Below the pieces are notes generated by a model. That model worked only from the letters and a program-made list of their open reading frames with translations. It did no database searches and had not been told where the DNA came from. Shown here one piece after another: positions 9,370 through 17,927 of a stretch of DNA of 64,000 nt. The DNA comes from Oscillatoria sp. CS-180 (lineage in GTDB: Bacteria; Cyanobacteriota; Cyanobacteriia; Phormidesmidales; Phormidesmidaceae). Position 1 is the stretch's first letter. Every line of letters begins with the position of its first letter. Position numbers and translations under genes: made by a program. The stretch spans positions 1-64,000 of the forward strand of contig NZ_JAQMUB010000069.1 in the NCBI RefSeq assembly GCF_028330965.1. The letters are read 5' to 3'.

Positions 9370-9678
9370 TTAACAAACAGCACAGACATCCATCGGTTCA
9401 ACAACTAGGATATTGGCTCTCCGTCCTAGCACGCGGACTTTGCTTTCGATGGAGATGGAGAGGGGGCGATCGCAACACGCCCGCCAGCGCACTCCTTGAA
9501 ACTTCACCCGACCTAGCTGACCTGGTTGAATGTCATCCTTGACAACTGCTAACGCTTCAAATTGTGCGTACCATTCGTCTTGATCTCCATTAAAGAAGTT
9601 GTTCGTCAAGGGATAAGTAGTCTCGAAGAAATCAGCTTCCTCCAAATCTGAACTAAATAACGCTTTCAGTAAGTTCAT
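9370..9678 (-). CDS. NfeD-like OB-fold protein
   Basis: Soluble 102-residue protein. The segment IQPGQLGRVKFQGVRWRACCDRPLSISIESKVRVLGRRANILVVEP has the pattern of the C-terminal OB-fold of NfeD proteins (GxxGxVxxxGxxWxA ... GxxVxVxxxxGxxLxVxP). NfeD proteins usually have membrane segments and partner with slipins; this one has only the OB part, as in several short cyanobacterial homologues. No stomatin gene is nearby. Function is unknown. Confidence 0.75.
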   Translation of the reverse strand: MNLLKALFSSDLEEADFFETTYPLTNNFFNGDQDEWYAQFEALAVVKDDIQPGQLGRVKFQGVRWRACCDRPLSISIESKVRVLGRRANILVVEPMDVCAVC

Positions 9679-9874
9679 CAGTAATCCCCCTTACGGAACT
9701 AACTCAAGGCTAGTTAGTTGCTCGGATATCCAGCAATGCGTTTTAGTTGTACTTCTCTATAGAAACCAAGAGTATTGATTGCTTAAAATGCGAATGACGC
9801 AGCCGATAGAGCCACGCCATTGAAACACCCATTGATTCATTTGTATTGACCTATACACGAAAGACTGAAGGTAT

Positions 9875-10042
9875 TTAGAATCGCATACCAGAGGTGGTGC
9901 TTCCTCCACGAGGTGGGTCTCCGCCCTGAGGTTTATAATCTGCATAACTTGTTAATGTAGATGCTAACAGCCAACATAAAGTGGCACTACAGAGAATACC
10001 TAGCTTAGATAGAGAAACTGATGAGATAGTCTTAGTTTTCAT
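9875..10042 (-). pseudogene. N-terminal remnant of a DUF928-type secreted protein
   Basis: A 55-codon frame starts MKTKTISSVSLSKLG, has a signal-peptide-like hydrophobic run (LGILCSATLCWLLASTLTSYA) and then ADYKPQGGDPPRGGSTTSG before a stop. The ADYKP...GGDPPRGG start of the mature part resembles cyanobacterial DUF928 proteins, normally about 200 or more residues. Nothing recognisable as the rest follows in any frame between 9679 and 9875. DUF928 genes are often found with CHASE2 genes in cyanobacteria, and a CHASE2 kinase ends 107 bases upstream on the same strand. Alternatively it is a genuinely short secreted protein. Confidence 0.5.
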
Positions 10043-10148
10043 TACTACTGATGGTTGAGTTTCTTGAGTAAATTTGCTCCTTGTTAGAAGATCACCCCTT
10101 GTTACAGATTCCAGTTTGTATCTCCTATTACATCGTTTTTATATGTAA

Positions 10149-12161
10149 TCAGAATAAAGCACTACGTTTGTTACTTAAAGACCATGTCAATTTACAGATA
10201 GTCCCCCCTTCAGGCTTAGAAATTCGTGAAAAGCGACCTTTGAGGGTATCTTCTAAGCGATAAAAGAATTTAGTGCCCTCACCCATATGTGGAGAGGTTA
10301 GCCCTGGACCGTTATCTTCGATTCGCAGGGTGTAACAGTCTTCGCGGACCTTACCTGTGACAAGGAGGCGAGTGGTTCCCGTTGCATGTTTGCCGACATT
10401 TTCGAGAGATTCCTGAAGAAACCAACAAAGTTCTCGTTTGTCTTCTAGCTTCAATGATTGGCAATCGAAGGGTTCAAATACGGCAGAACGCACTCTGATC
10501 TTTTGAAAACCAGGCAGCTCTCGCTGTAAGCAAAGATTATAAATTTCATAAAACACCTCATGCATTGGATGAGTCAGTTCCAGACGGATATCCCGCCGAG
10601 AATCGGCCAGATACACATCTTCGATAGCCTCTTGTCTTAAATTCTCTCCAATATTTCTGATTTCTTTATTAAGGGCTTTTAAGTCTGTGATTAAATTTGT
10701 CTGATTAAGCTTTCCATCTTTGACGCTGCGCAAAACGCCCGCTAAAGTTTGAAGTGGCCCTGCATGAATCGAGTTGAAGATTCGATCCGTGACTTTACGA
10801 CGCTCTTCCAATAATTTGTGAGCTTCTTCTTCGAGCTTTCGAGCCTTTTCTAGAGCTAGTCTCTCGCTTTGATAAAACGCGATATAAGCTATTCCAGTAA
10901 CCGCAAGTAAAGACGATGCGGGTAAAATAGGTAACCAAATGCCGAAGTAGTAAAGCAATAAATAGCTAGCAATTAGCAAAAGTATGATTGCCAGTACTAA
11001 AAGGACAATATTCCACAAGGTAGTCCTTTTTTTGCGATATACACTACCAATCAGTATGCCTCCAAGCCCAGTTAAAATAACTAGTAAGTCTTCTGTTAAA
11101 AGGTGAATTGACTCAATTAAAGGTCTGCCATGTAAGGTCTTGTTGATGATTTGACTTGCTGCGTGTGCTTCAAGCTCTGTGCCAGTGATTCCAAAACGCC
11201 TTAAAACAAGGTTTGAATCTTCACTAGTCTCTATCAAATTCGAAGAGGCGGCTACTGGTAAAAACTGTGGAAATGGTGCTTCGTCACCGCCTACGATGAT
11301 AGCTTTATCAGTAAGGTTTTCTATCTTGAAGTCTTCGTTTTGTAAATCTGAAGACCTGATTACTTCAAAATTGTTTTTTCCTACTCGAAAGTTTAATAGT
11401 ATTTGTAAAGGAGCAATGTCTTGGTTTCTAATATATCCACCAAAGGTTTGGTTCAACTTTGGAAGCTTTATGTATTGATCAGTTTTGGAATTTTTGAAAA
11501 TAGGAATTTCAGGGTCATCTGCGTGATTGTCCAGGATGAACTGATGTTTCTCTAAGTATTTTTCTGCGACTCTAAGGGAAAAAGAAAATTTGAGTTCATT
11601 ATCGGACTTATCTTTATTGTTGTCAGCCAGATATGCTCCAACGACAACTCTTCTAATTCTGCCGTCCTGATCAAAGAAATGATCATTGATGCCAAATTGC
11701 TCTTGAACAACTTCTTTAGAAACTTCTTCCATGGGAAGTATTGGATCAGGTGGGAAAGCTTTTTCTGCACCAATCAGGTTTTCATGAGTTTCGAAAAGCT
11801 CTACGAGTCGGAGACGGTCTACTTGGTTGTTTGGTTGTCCACGAAAGATGTTGAGACCCACAACTGCGGGATCTGCAGAAAGAATGCGTTCTAGCAGATC
11901 GGCAATTTGCCCATCAGATATGTTTTCGCTGTTCTGCAGAATATCGGTCTCTATTAGAACAATAACGACGTGTTCGTCTTGGGGTTCTGGGGGGCGGTGG
12001 CGGAGGAAGAAATCTAGGGTGATGAGTTCGAGGCTGGAGAAGAGGCCCAGCCAGCGAGCTAGGATAAATCCACCGATCAAGAAATAGCCGATGCGCCATT
12101 CCCAAGATTTGTCGAAAACGGCTTTAAGTTCTTTGAGGGTGTAGTTGACGATTGGCAGCAT
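10149..12161 (-). CDS. CHASE2-domain sensor histidine kinase (NarX/LuxR-associated type)
   Basis: Membrane sensor kinase of 670 residues. A first transmembrane helix (about 25-45) is followed by an extracytoplasmic CHASE2 domain (about 45-345, opening with the typical LELITLDFFLRHRPPEP). Three helices follow (about 350-425), then a coiled coil (ERLALEKARKLEEEAHKLLEERRK). The dimerisation/phospho-acceptor region contains FNSIHAGPLQTLAGVLR, with the probable phosphorylated His in IHAGPLQ, as in HisKA_3 kinases. A HATPase domain has QESLENVGKHATG (N box) and EDNGPGL (G1). The response regulator gene ends 11 bases upstream on the same strand, so the two form a pair. The signal is unknown. Confidence 0.88.
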   Translation of the reverse strand: MLPIVNYTLKELKAVFDKSWEWRIGYFLIGGFILARWLGLFSSLELITLDFFLRHRPPEPQDEHVVIVLIETDILQNSENISDGQIADLLERILSADPAVVGLNIFRGQPNNQVDRLRLVELFETHENLIGAEKAFPPDPILPMEEVSKEVVQEQFGINDHFFDQDGRIRRVVVGAYLADNNKDKSDNELKFSFSLRVAEKYLEKHQFILDNHADDPEIPIFKNSKTDQYIKLPKLNQTFGGYIRNQDIAPLQILLNFRVGKNNFEVIRSSDLQNEDFKIENLTDKAIIVGGDEAPFPQFLPVAASSNLIETSEDSNLVLRRFGITGTELEAHAASQIINKTLHGRPLIESIHLLTEDLLVILTGLGGILIGSVYRKKRTTLWNIVLLVLAIILLLIASYLLLYYFGIWLPILPASSLLAVTGIAYIAFYQSERLALEKARKLEEEAHKLLEERRKVTDRIFNSIHAGPLQTLAGVLRSVKDGKLNQTNLITDLKALNKEIRNIGENLRQEAIEDVYLADSRRDIRLELTHPMHEVFYEIYNLCLQRELPGFQKIRVRSAVFEPFDCQSLKLEDKRELCWFLQESLENVGKHATGTTRLLVTGKVREDCYTLRIEDNGPGLTSPHMGEGTKFFYRLEDTLKGRFSRISKPEGGTICKLTWSLSNKRSALF

Positions 12162-12172
12162 GGGGATAAGTG

Positions 12173-12865
12173 CTAATCGACTAAACCTTCTTCGCGTGCC
12201 TTTAGACAGGTGACGATGCGGAGATTGCGGCCTTCCTCTTTTTCGTCTTCTGGATAGATGCCCAAAACGTCGTAGATCTTGCTCCAGTAGTTTCGCACCA
12301 TGCTTTCTGAGACGTGGAGGTGCTTGGCGATCGCCCTATCCTGATATCCTTCTTTACACGCTAAATCTAGTGTCTCTAACCACTCTGGCTTTAACTCTAG
12401 GCCCGCTTTGAGGCTTCTGATATCCCGGGTATGAGTGTAGCCGTGGAGGGCTGCTCTAAATCGTTCGAATGCCTTCTCAGTCGCGCTGTCTTTACTCGTG
12501 ACAGTAAAGCCGCCTCGATGATTGTCGATGTCGGGAATGATTCTGACTAAAGCATCGGGGTATGACGTGTGAACCGCGATGTTAAGGTGTTCGTAATCAT
12601 TCATCAAATCTTTGAGGAACTGGATGCCAACTTCAGTTGAGGCATTTTCTCCGGCGCTTTCAGGCAGCTGTAAATCCAGTACGAGTAAATTGGGCCTAAG
12701 TCGGTCAATAGCCTCTCTAGCTTCTTCAATAGTTGTCAGGGTTTCGAGAATGATTTTGTCGCCAAAGCGCTTCAAAATGCTGTGGATTCCCTCTAAAGTT
12801 GTGGGGTGATCCTCAACCACAAAAATGGTCTGGCGATCGCTGCCTGAGGCCGCAATGGAAGTCAT
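12173..12865 (-). CDS. LuxR/NarL-family response regulator, partner of the CHASE2 kinase
   Basis: Response regulator of about 230 residues from the ATG at 12865 (MTSIAASGSDRQTIFVVEDHP). An ATG at 12919 and frames up to 13171 are open but encode low-complexity, non-homologous sequence. The receiver domain has the acidic pair in VVEDHP and phospho-acceptor Asp in LLVLDLQLPES. The C-terminal HTH contains DLACKEGYQDRAIAKHLHVSESMVRNYWSKIYDVLGI. This resembles regulators paired with CHASE2 kinases in cyanobacteria. It is cotranscribed with the kinase (11-base gap). Confidence 0.85.
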   Translation of the reverse strand: MTSIAASGSDRQTIFVVEDHPTTLEGIHSILKRFGDKIILETLTTIEEAREAIDRLRPNLLVLDLQLPESAGENASTEVGIQFLKDLMNDYEHLNIAVHTSYPDALVRIIPDIDNHRGGFTVTSKDSATEKAFERFRAALHGYTHTRDIRSLKAGLELKPEWLETLDLACKEGYQDRAIAKHLHVSESMVRNYWSKIYDVLGIYPEDEKEEGRNLRIVTCLKAREEGLVD

Positions 12866-13187
12866 AGGATTCAGAGAACACGGGATAGTTGGCGGTAGAG
12901 CAGATGCAACTATAGTCATTGTTTTGAACAGGGTTGGCAAAGATACAGACGGGAAAACACAGAAAAGCCATATTCCTATAGTCTGGCGCAGAACACGAAG
13001 CTGCTCAATAGGGAAAACTATAGCTTGTGTGACAGAAATCTGGACTGTTCTGTGGGGACGAATGTAAAGGCTCTGAAAGCGATGATCGATCTGTAAGGGC
13101 TGGAGGGTTCTATTAAAACGTGCGGAATCAGGAAAGCTTCTGTTGAAGGAGTAATATCGGCTAAATGACATAGCTCAAAGGAGGGTC

Positions 13188-13472
13188 ATGTTGAATCCTG
13201 GGATGTCAAAACCTAACTGCTCTGTTGTTTACTACCGTTTCGTACCTATTGATGAAGGCATTTCCCTTGAACTTTGGGAACCGAAACCCTCTCCGGATGA
13301 TGCTGCTAGCTATCAATTCCGTTTGCGCTATCAGTTCACGTCAATATCGACTGCATTGGCAGCGCTTCACGATTATTTGAAAGCTAACGGCGTGGAGCAG
13401 GCGATCGCCCATCCCATTGATGAAGCAAACGCATACTTTCATGAGTCGTTAGCTGTCGCAACGTTGGGATAA
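13188..13472 (+). CDS. Conserved-looking hypothetical protein, 94 residues
   Basis: Small soluble protein, divergent from the response regulator. An alternative start at 13203 (MSKPNCSVVYYRF) is equally likely. It has no signal peptide or membrane helix. Features are an aromatic-rich N-terminal half (VVYYRFVPIDEGISLELWEP) and a helical C-terminal half (STALAALHDYLKANGVEQAIAHPIDEANAYFH). I do not recognise the family. Codon use and the HIP1 site inside the frame resemble neighbouring genes, which supports it being real. Confidence 0.6.
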   Translation: MLNPGMSKPNCSVVYYRFVPIDEGISLELWEPKPSPDDAASYQFRLRYQFTSISTALAALHDYLKANGVEQAIAHPIDEANAYFHESLAVATLG

Positions 13473-13557
13473 CCGTTTAAGTCCTTTAGAAGGGACGTAT
13501 CGTTGGCAGAATAGGTTCCGATCAACTGAATAATGCAGTGCTTGCCGTTTGTTAAAT

Positions 13558-14004
13558 CTAATTGGCGGCGTCTGTTTCGGTGGGGTTCAAGACTGACCGA
13601 GATTGTTCCTGCAGGTAATATTCGCCAATATCGGCGCCACTGATGACGATAGGTTCATATTGCAGAACGCCTCGTACCCTGAGTGACGCACCAACGTCGG
13701 GAAGCGATTCTGAGCTGAGTATCCACAGCTGTCCGGTCGCATCTTCTATTTGATAAAGCACCCCTTCTAAGAGGGGTGCTTGCTTCAGCACAGTTCCTTC
13801 GACCTGAATCGTTTGACTGACTTGGTCAGACGATAGATTTTCAATAGTAACTGTTGACTGCGTTAGTTGAGCGAGAGAAGACGGAATATGGATGCCGGTT
13901 GACTCTTCCTTGGGAGCTGTAGCATTAGGCTGACTACAGCCCAACAGCACGGTTGCCACAGCTATTCCGCTTAGCGTTCTTCGCCAGTTGATATGTTGCA
14001 TCAT
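13558..14004 (-). CDS. Lipoprotein with predicted OB-fold, unknown function
   Basis: Protein of 148 residues with a lipoprotein signal peptide: hydrophobic stretch ISGIAVATVLL-type followed by GCS (lipobox L-L-G-C). The mature part contains SQTIQVEGTVLKQAPLLEGVLYQIEDATGQLWILSSESLPDVGASLRVRGVLQ, a pattern typical of small OB-fold (NirD/YgiW or tRNA-anti-like) domains. It is probably lipid-anchored on the periplasmic side of a membrane. No partner is suggested by its neighbours. Confidence 0.72.
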   Translation of the reverse strand: MMQHINWRRTLSGIAVATVLLGCSQPNATAPKEESTGIHIPSSLAQLTQSTVTIENLSSDQVSQTIQVEGTVLKQAPLLEGVLYQIEDATGQLWILSSESLPDVGASLRVRGVLQYEPIVISGADIGEYYLQEQSRSVLNPTETDAAN

Positions 14005-14166
14005 CCCGATAGTTAGGATAAGAAGCCTCTAAATCTGAGACACTAGTGTTCGTGAATGTGCGCTGAGAGACCTCAAGTTCTGGTAGACAGCATCGTTGTT
14101 TAGCACAGTGACTTATGGTGTTTGGTTGCTCAGCTCCTTCAGTCAACAGCGTAACTCAGGATTCCA

Positions 14167-15060
14167 ATGGTTCAAGTTCTGGATGGCAAGGCACTGGCAA
14201 AAACGACCCAAGCTCTTTTAGTTGAAAAGGTCAGAGATTGGACGTCTCAGGTTGGTCGCGCACCCGGATTAGCCGTTGTGATGGTGGGGAATAATCCAGC
14301 TAGTGCGGCCTATGTCAGAAACAAGGAGCGGGCTTGCGATCGCGTCGGCATTACCTCATTTGGGCGTCACTTGCCTACAGAAACAACTCAGGAGACTCTT
14401 GAGCAGCTGATCACCGAATTGAATGCCAATGATCTAGTCGATGGTATTTTGCTGCAACTGCCTGTGCCAGATCATTTAGATGATGTTGCATTACTGAATG
14501 CGATCAATCCCGATAAAGATGTGGATGGACTACATCCAGTCAATATGGGGCGACTGCTGCGGGGAGAACCCGGATTCCGGAGCTGTACACCCTTGGGGGT
14601 GATGCAGCTATTCAAGGCCAATGACATTACTGTGGCGGGGAAACGGGCGATCGTTGTGGGCAGAAGCATTTTGGTGGGTAAGCCAATGGCGATGCTGCTG
14701 CTGGAAGCGAACGCGACAGTGACGATCGCTCATTCTCGTACGCATGATTTGGCTGCTCAGACTCGGGAAGCCGATATTGTTGTGAGTGCGATCGGGAAAC
14801 CCAACTTCTTGACAGCAGACTATGTGAAACCCAACGCAGTTGTGATTGATGTTGGTATCAATCGTGTTGAAACAAACAATGATCAGTATCGACTGGTTGG
14901 AGATGTAGACTATGAAGCGGTTAGCTCAATTGCTGCTGCAATTACCCCAGTGCCCGGGGGAGTTGGCCCGATGACGGTGACGATGCTGTTGCACAACACT
15001 GTATTGAGCTACTGCAACCGTGTAGCTGCTTTGCCGAGTGATGTTTCCCTTTTGTCCTGA
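14167..15060 (+). CDS. folD: Bifunctional methylenetetrahydrofolate dehydrogenase/cyclohydrolase
   Basis: Cytosolic one-carbon enzyme interconverting 5,10-methylene-, methenyl- and 10-formyl-THF with NADP. The 297-residue protein has the family motifs [23 protein letters not shown] (catalytic Lys in YVRNK), [14 protein letters not shown], the nucleotide-binding [13 protein letters not shown], and [15 protein letters not shown]. The next gene, crtE, begins about 20 bases downstream, so folD-crtE-DUF212 likely form an operon, a common arrangement in cyanobacteria. Confidence 0.97.
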   Translation: MVQVLDGKALAKTTQALLVEKVRDWTSQVGRAPGLAVVMVGNNPASAAYVRNKERACDRVGITSFGRHLPTETTQETLEQLITELNANDLVDGILLQLPVPDHLDDVALLNAINPDKDVDGLHPVNMGRLLRGEPGFRSCTPLGVMQLFKANDITVAGKRAIVVGRSILVGKPMAMLLLEANATVTIAHSRTHDLAAQTREADIVVSAIGKPNFLTADYVKPNAVVIDVGINRVETNNDQYRLVGDVDYEAVSSIAAAITPVPGGVGPMTVTMLLHNTVLSYCNRVAALPSDVSLLS

Positions 15061-15078
15061 TAGTCGCAATTGAATGTG

Positions 15079-15987
15079 ATGACTCCTCTAACCGATACAA
15101 CTTTTGACCTCAAGACGTATTTGCGCAACCAAAAACAACGGGTTGAGGTAGCTTTGGATGCCTCAATCGAAGCGGGCTATCCTGAGACAATCTATGAGGC
15201 AATGCGCTATTCGCTAATGGCGGGAGGAAAGCGTCTACGGCCTATTCTTTGTTTGGCAACATGTGAGCTATTAGAGGGGACTGAGGTGCAAGCGATGCCG
15301 ACTGCTTGTTCCCTAGAGATGATTCACACGATGTCGCTGATCCACGACGATTTGCCTGCGATGGATAATGACGACTATCGTCGCGGCAAATTGACCAACC
15401 ACAAGGTCTACGGCGAAGATGTTGCCATTCTCGCAGGTGATGGTCTACTGGCTTATGCTTTTGAGTATGTGGCGACACAAACGCAGGAAGTTGCTCCGGA
15501 GCGGATTTTAAGAGTTATTGGAGATTTGGGTCAAGCTGTTGGTGCGGCTGGGTTAGTCGGAGGGCAAATTGTCGACTTGGCTTCTGAGGGCAACGCGGAC
15601 GTGACCTTGGAGACCCTGAATTACATTCATACTCACAAAACAGGCGCACTCCTCAAAGTTTCGGTGACGTCGGGTGCTGTTTTGGCCGGAGCGGATGATG
15701 CTCAGGTGAATGTCTTGTCTCAATATGCTGATCGCATTGGTCTAGCGTTTCAGATTGTGGATGATGTTTTGGACATTACGGCAACCTCTGAGGAGTTAGG
15801 TAAATCGGCGGGTAAGGATTTGGCGGCACAAAAAGCGACTTATCCTAGTTTTTGGGGGATTGACGAATCCAAGAGGCAAGCTCAGCATCTTGTTGAAGAA
15901 GCAAAAGCTGATGTACTTAATTGTTTCGGGAACAAGGCCCGTTCGCTAGTTGCCTTAGCAGATTTTATTGTTAACCGTACCCATTGA
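15079..15987 (+). CDS. crtE: Geranylgeranyl/farnesyl diphosphate synthase
   Basis: Trans-prenyl transferase supplying C15/C20 diphosphates for carotenoids, phytol and quinones. Both aspartate-rich motifs are present: [18 protein letters not shown] (first) and [10 protein letters not shown] (second), plus GGKRLRP near the N-terminus. The length of about 302 residues is normal. ATG at 15079 is chosen over an in-frame TTG at 15070. The stop codon overlaps the start of the DUF212 gene by one base (TGATG), indicating translational coupling. In cyanobacteria the main product is usually GGPP, hence the symbol. Confidence 0.93.
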   Translation: MTPLTDTTFDLKTYLRNQKQRVEVALDASIEAGYPETIYEAMRYSLMAGGKRLRPILCLATCELLEGTEVQAMPTACSLEMIHTMSLIHDDLPAMDNDDYRRGKLTNHKVYGEDVAILAGDGLLAYAFEYVATQTQEVAPERILRVIGDLGQAVGAAGLVGGQIVDLASEGNADVTLETLNYIHTHKTGALLKVSVTSGAVLAGADDAQVNVLSQYADRIGLAFQIVDDVLDITATSEELGKSAGKDLAAQKATYPSFWGIDESKRQAQHLVEEAKADVLNCFGNKARSLVALADFIVNRTH

Positions 15988-16460
15988 TGACCTATCTAGG
16001 AAATATGCAAGACATCGGTGATATTTTGCAAAATCGAGTGCTCATCGTAGCGTTGATAGCTTGTCTTTTGGCTCAATTTTTGAAGCTGGTGTTTGAGCTG
16101 ATTCGTCACCGCAAGATCAATTTGCGGGTCTTGGTTGAAACGGGTGGTATGCCCAGTTCTCATTCGGCGTTGGTGACTTCGCTGGCTTGCGGGATTGGTC
16201 AAACACTGGGGTGGGCGAGTCCGGCATTTGCAGTGACGACGGTGTTTGCTGTAATTGTGATGTATGACGCTGCTGGCGTGCGACAGGCGGCCGGTAAGCA
16301 GGCTAAGATTTTGAATCAGATTATTGATGAGCTGTTCCGTGAGCAGCCCGAGTTTAATGAGGACCGCTTGAAAGAACTGCTAGGACATACCCCTGTACAG
16401 GTGATTGTGGGATCGGTATTAGGGTTAGCAGTGTCTTGTTTGGCTGCGCCTGCCTATTAG
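15987..16460 (+). CDS. Divergent PAP2-family (DUF212) membrane protein
   Basis: Integral membrane protein of about 157 residues. Phosphatase-like motifs are GGMPSSHSALVTSLA, corresponding to the PSGH-type motif of acid phosphatases, and VMYDAAGVRQAAGKQAKILNQII, a signature of the DUF212 family. Several hydrophobic segments (LIVALIACLLAQFLKLVF, VTTVFAVIVM, VIVGSVLGLAVSCLA) span the membrane. The one-base overlap with crtE suggests a role in dephosphorylating prenyl diphosphates or a related lipid, but that is inference from context. Confidence 0.88.
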   Translation: MTYLGNMQDIGDILQNRVLIVALIACLLAQFLKLVFELIRHRKINLRVLVETGGMPSSHSALVTSLACGIGQTLGWASPAFAVTTVFAVIVMYDAAGVRQAAGKQAKILNQIIDELFREQPEFNEDRLKELLGHTPVQVIVGSVLGLAVSCLAAPAY

Positions 16461-16512
16461 GGATTGAGTGGAGTGGCGGTATTGGAGTTAAGGCGTTTGC
16501 GTTTGCGGCAGT

Positions 16513-16887
16513 TTAGGAGATGCGGAGAGCTGCGATCGCTAGACAGGCCCAACCCGCCAGGAATGCTACTCCGCCCAGAGGGGTGATGGGACCCACGGCT
16601 TTGATGCCTGCCAAACTGATGAGGTACAGGCTGCCGGAAAAGAGGACAACTCCTGCAATAAATAGCCAGCCTGCGGCCATGAACCAAGGTGTAGCTTCTT
16701 TAATGATGCTTAGCAAGATAGCAACGGCGAGCAGAGCCAGGGCATGATACATCTGGTAGCGAATGCCTGTGCCGAAGACTTCGATCGCCCTTGCTGGCAG
16801 TTGGTTCTGTAAAGCATGACTAGCAAAAGCTCCTCCAGCTACGGAGAGGCCGCCTAGAATAGCCGCGATCGCTAGAAAAACCTGCAT
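16513..16887 (-). CDS. DUF423 family membrane protein
   Basis: Small integral membrane protein of 124 residues with four hydrophobic segments. The pattern GGLSVAGGAFASHALQNQL near the N-terminus, RYQMYHALALLAVA in the middle and GSLYLISLAG...GPITPLGGVAFLAGW near the C-terminus is diagnostic of DUF423 (YwdK/YgdD). The biochemical role is unknown. It is convergent with the DUF212 gene. Confidence 0.9.
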   Translation of the reverse strand: MQVFLAIAAILGGLSVAGGAFASHALQNQLPARAIEVFGTGIRYQMYHALALLAVAILLSIIKEATPWFMAAGWLFIAGVVLFSGSLYLISLAGIKAVGPITPLGGVAFLAGWACLAIAALRIS

Positions 16888-16947
16888 AACGCCTCAAGAG
16901 TATTTGTTATTGTCTCGTCGATTGTAAACAGGTTTGGTTAGGCTTCG

Positions 16948-17868
16948 TTAGGTGCGATCGTTCAGGACAAGGGCGACCTGTGCACCAACGTGTTCCAAGG
17001 CCGCTCGGAATTCTTCCGCTGTTTGCCGCGAAGCCCCTTGCTGGATTGGTTGAGGAACGTTACGAACGAGTGCTTTGACCTCTTTCCAGTCGAGTCCGGT
17101 GAGATCGCGTACGGTTTTGACAATTTCTCGCTGTTTAACTGAAGGCACCGCTTCAAGAATGACATCGAATGTGGTTTCTTTCATTGAGCGTAAGAGTTGA
17201 CTGTCCACCTCTCCTAAATGAAAACAGTAGGTCATGTTGCCATCTAAATCGACTTGAGTGGTGGCATCATATTCGGCGCTGCGATCGCTGAGATAGGCTT
17301 TGGCCGCATCACCATCAATTTGAGCTTCTATGGAAAACCGCAGCGGGGTAATCTTGCCTCGACCGGCTTTGACTAAACGGAAAAAGGTGTCTCTGAGTTG
17401 CTTTTCTTTGATGGGGTCAAGAGTGGGCTGGCGATTGGGCCGCAGTAGCTGACTATTGAGATTGCCGAGATGGAAGCAGTAGGTGATGTTGCCCTCTACA
17501 TCGACTTGATAAGTCGCGTCATATTCCATGCTGCGATCGCTGAGATAGGCTTTGGCTTGACTACCGTCAATTTGAGCTTCCATGGAAAAGCGCAGGGGAG
17601 TAATTTTGCCTCGACCCGCTTTGACTAATTGAAAGAAGGTATTTTTGAGGCGTTCTTCTTCCTGGAGTTGATGCTGTCGTCGGCTGTCCCAGAGTAGCCA
17701 TCCCCCTCCACCGGTTGCCGGAACTCCTAGCAAGATGCCTGCTGTGATGGTCTCGCGTTGACCTAAGCGGTTGGGGTTGCGGTCTAGGCTAGTTTCAACA
17801 GCTCGACCCAGACACCAAAAACCGAGCAGGAATAAAGCGCTTGCTCCGACAATCTTGACCTTGTTCAT
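16948..17868 (-). CDS. Membrane protein with duplicated domain and ribosomal L7/L12-like C-terminal domain
   Basis: Protein of 306 residues. Two N-terminal hydrophobic segments (about 6-24 and 42-60) anchor it. Two tandem copies of an about 75-residue domain follow (starting near 74 and 159). Each has TFF(Q/R)LVKAGRGKITPLRF, an EAQIDG...AKAYLSDRS segment and TYCFHLG. The tail (about 230-306) reads TFDVILEAVPSVKQREIVKTVRDLTGLDWKEVKALVRNVPQPI..., close in pattern to the C-terminal domain of ribosomal protein L7/L12, which recruits translation GTPases. The duplication is also visible in the DNA (about 17250-17410 versus 17490-17650). Function is unknown; the order membrane anchor, duplicated domain, L7/L12-like domain is seen directly. 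Confidence 0.75.
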   Translation of the reverse strand: MNKVKIVGASALFLLGFWCLGRAVETSLDRNPNRLGQRETITAGILLGVPATGGGGWLLWDSRRQHQLQEEERLKNTFFQLVKAGRGKITPLRFSMEAQIDGSQAKAYLSDRSMEYDATYQVDVEGNITYCFHLGNLNSQLLRPNRQPTLDPIKEKQLRDTFFRLVKAGRGKITPLRFSIEAQIDGDAAKAYLSDRSAEYDATTQVDLDGNMTYCFHLGEVDSQLLRSMKETTFDVILEAVPSVKQREIVKTVRDLTGLDWKEVKALVRNVPQPIQQGASRQTAEEFRAALEHVGAQVALVLNDRT

Positions 17869-17927
17869 GATACGGACATATGAGGAATAGGGATGACAAG
17901 ACGGTGAGTGTGAGATGACGGAAGGGT

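Noticed and set aside
9757-9945. A 62-codon minus-strand frame next to the NfeD-like gene
   Set aside because: It overlaps the DUF928-like frame out of phase and shows no recognisable domain or ribosome site.
12866-13171. N-terminal extension of the CHASE2-paired response regulator
   Set aside because: The open frame continues to 13171, but the extra residues are non-homologous, whereas the ATG at 12865 gives a normal receiver start.
17893-17906. GACAAGACGGTGAG matches the core of the structured element
   Set aside because: It is a 10-base core match only, without the second helix, in a short gap between two genes. Likely chance.
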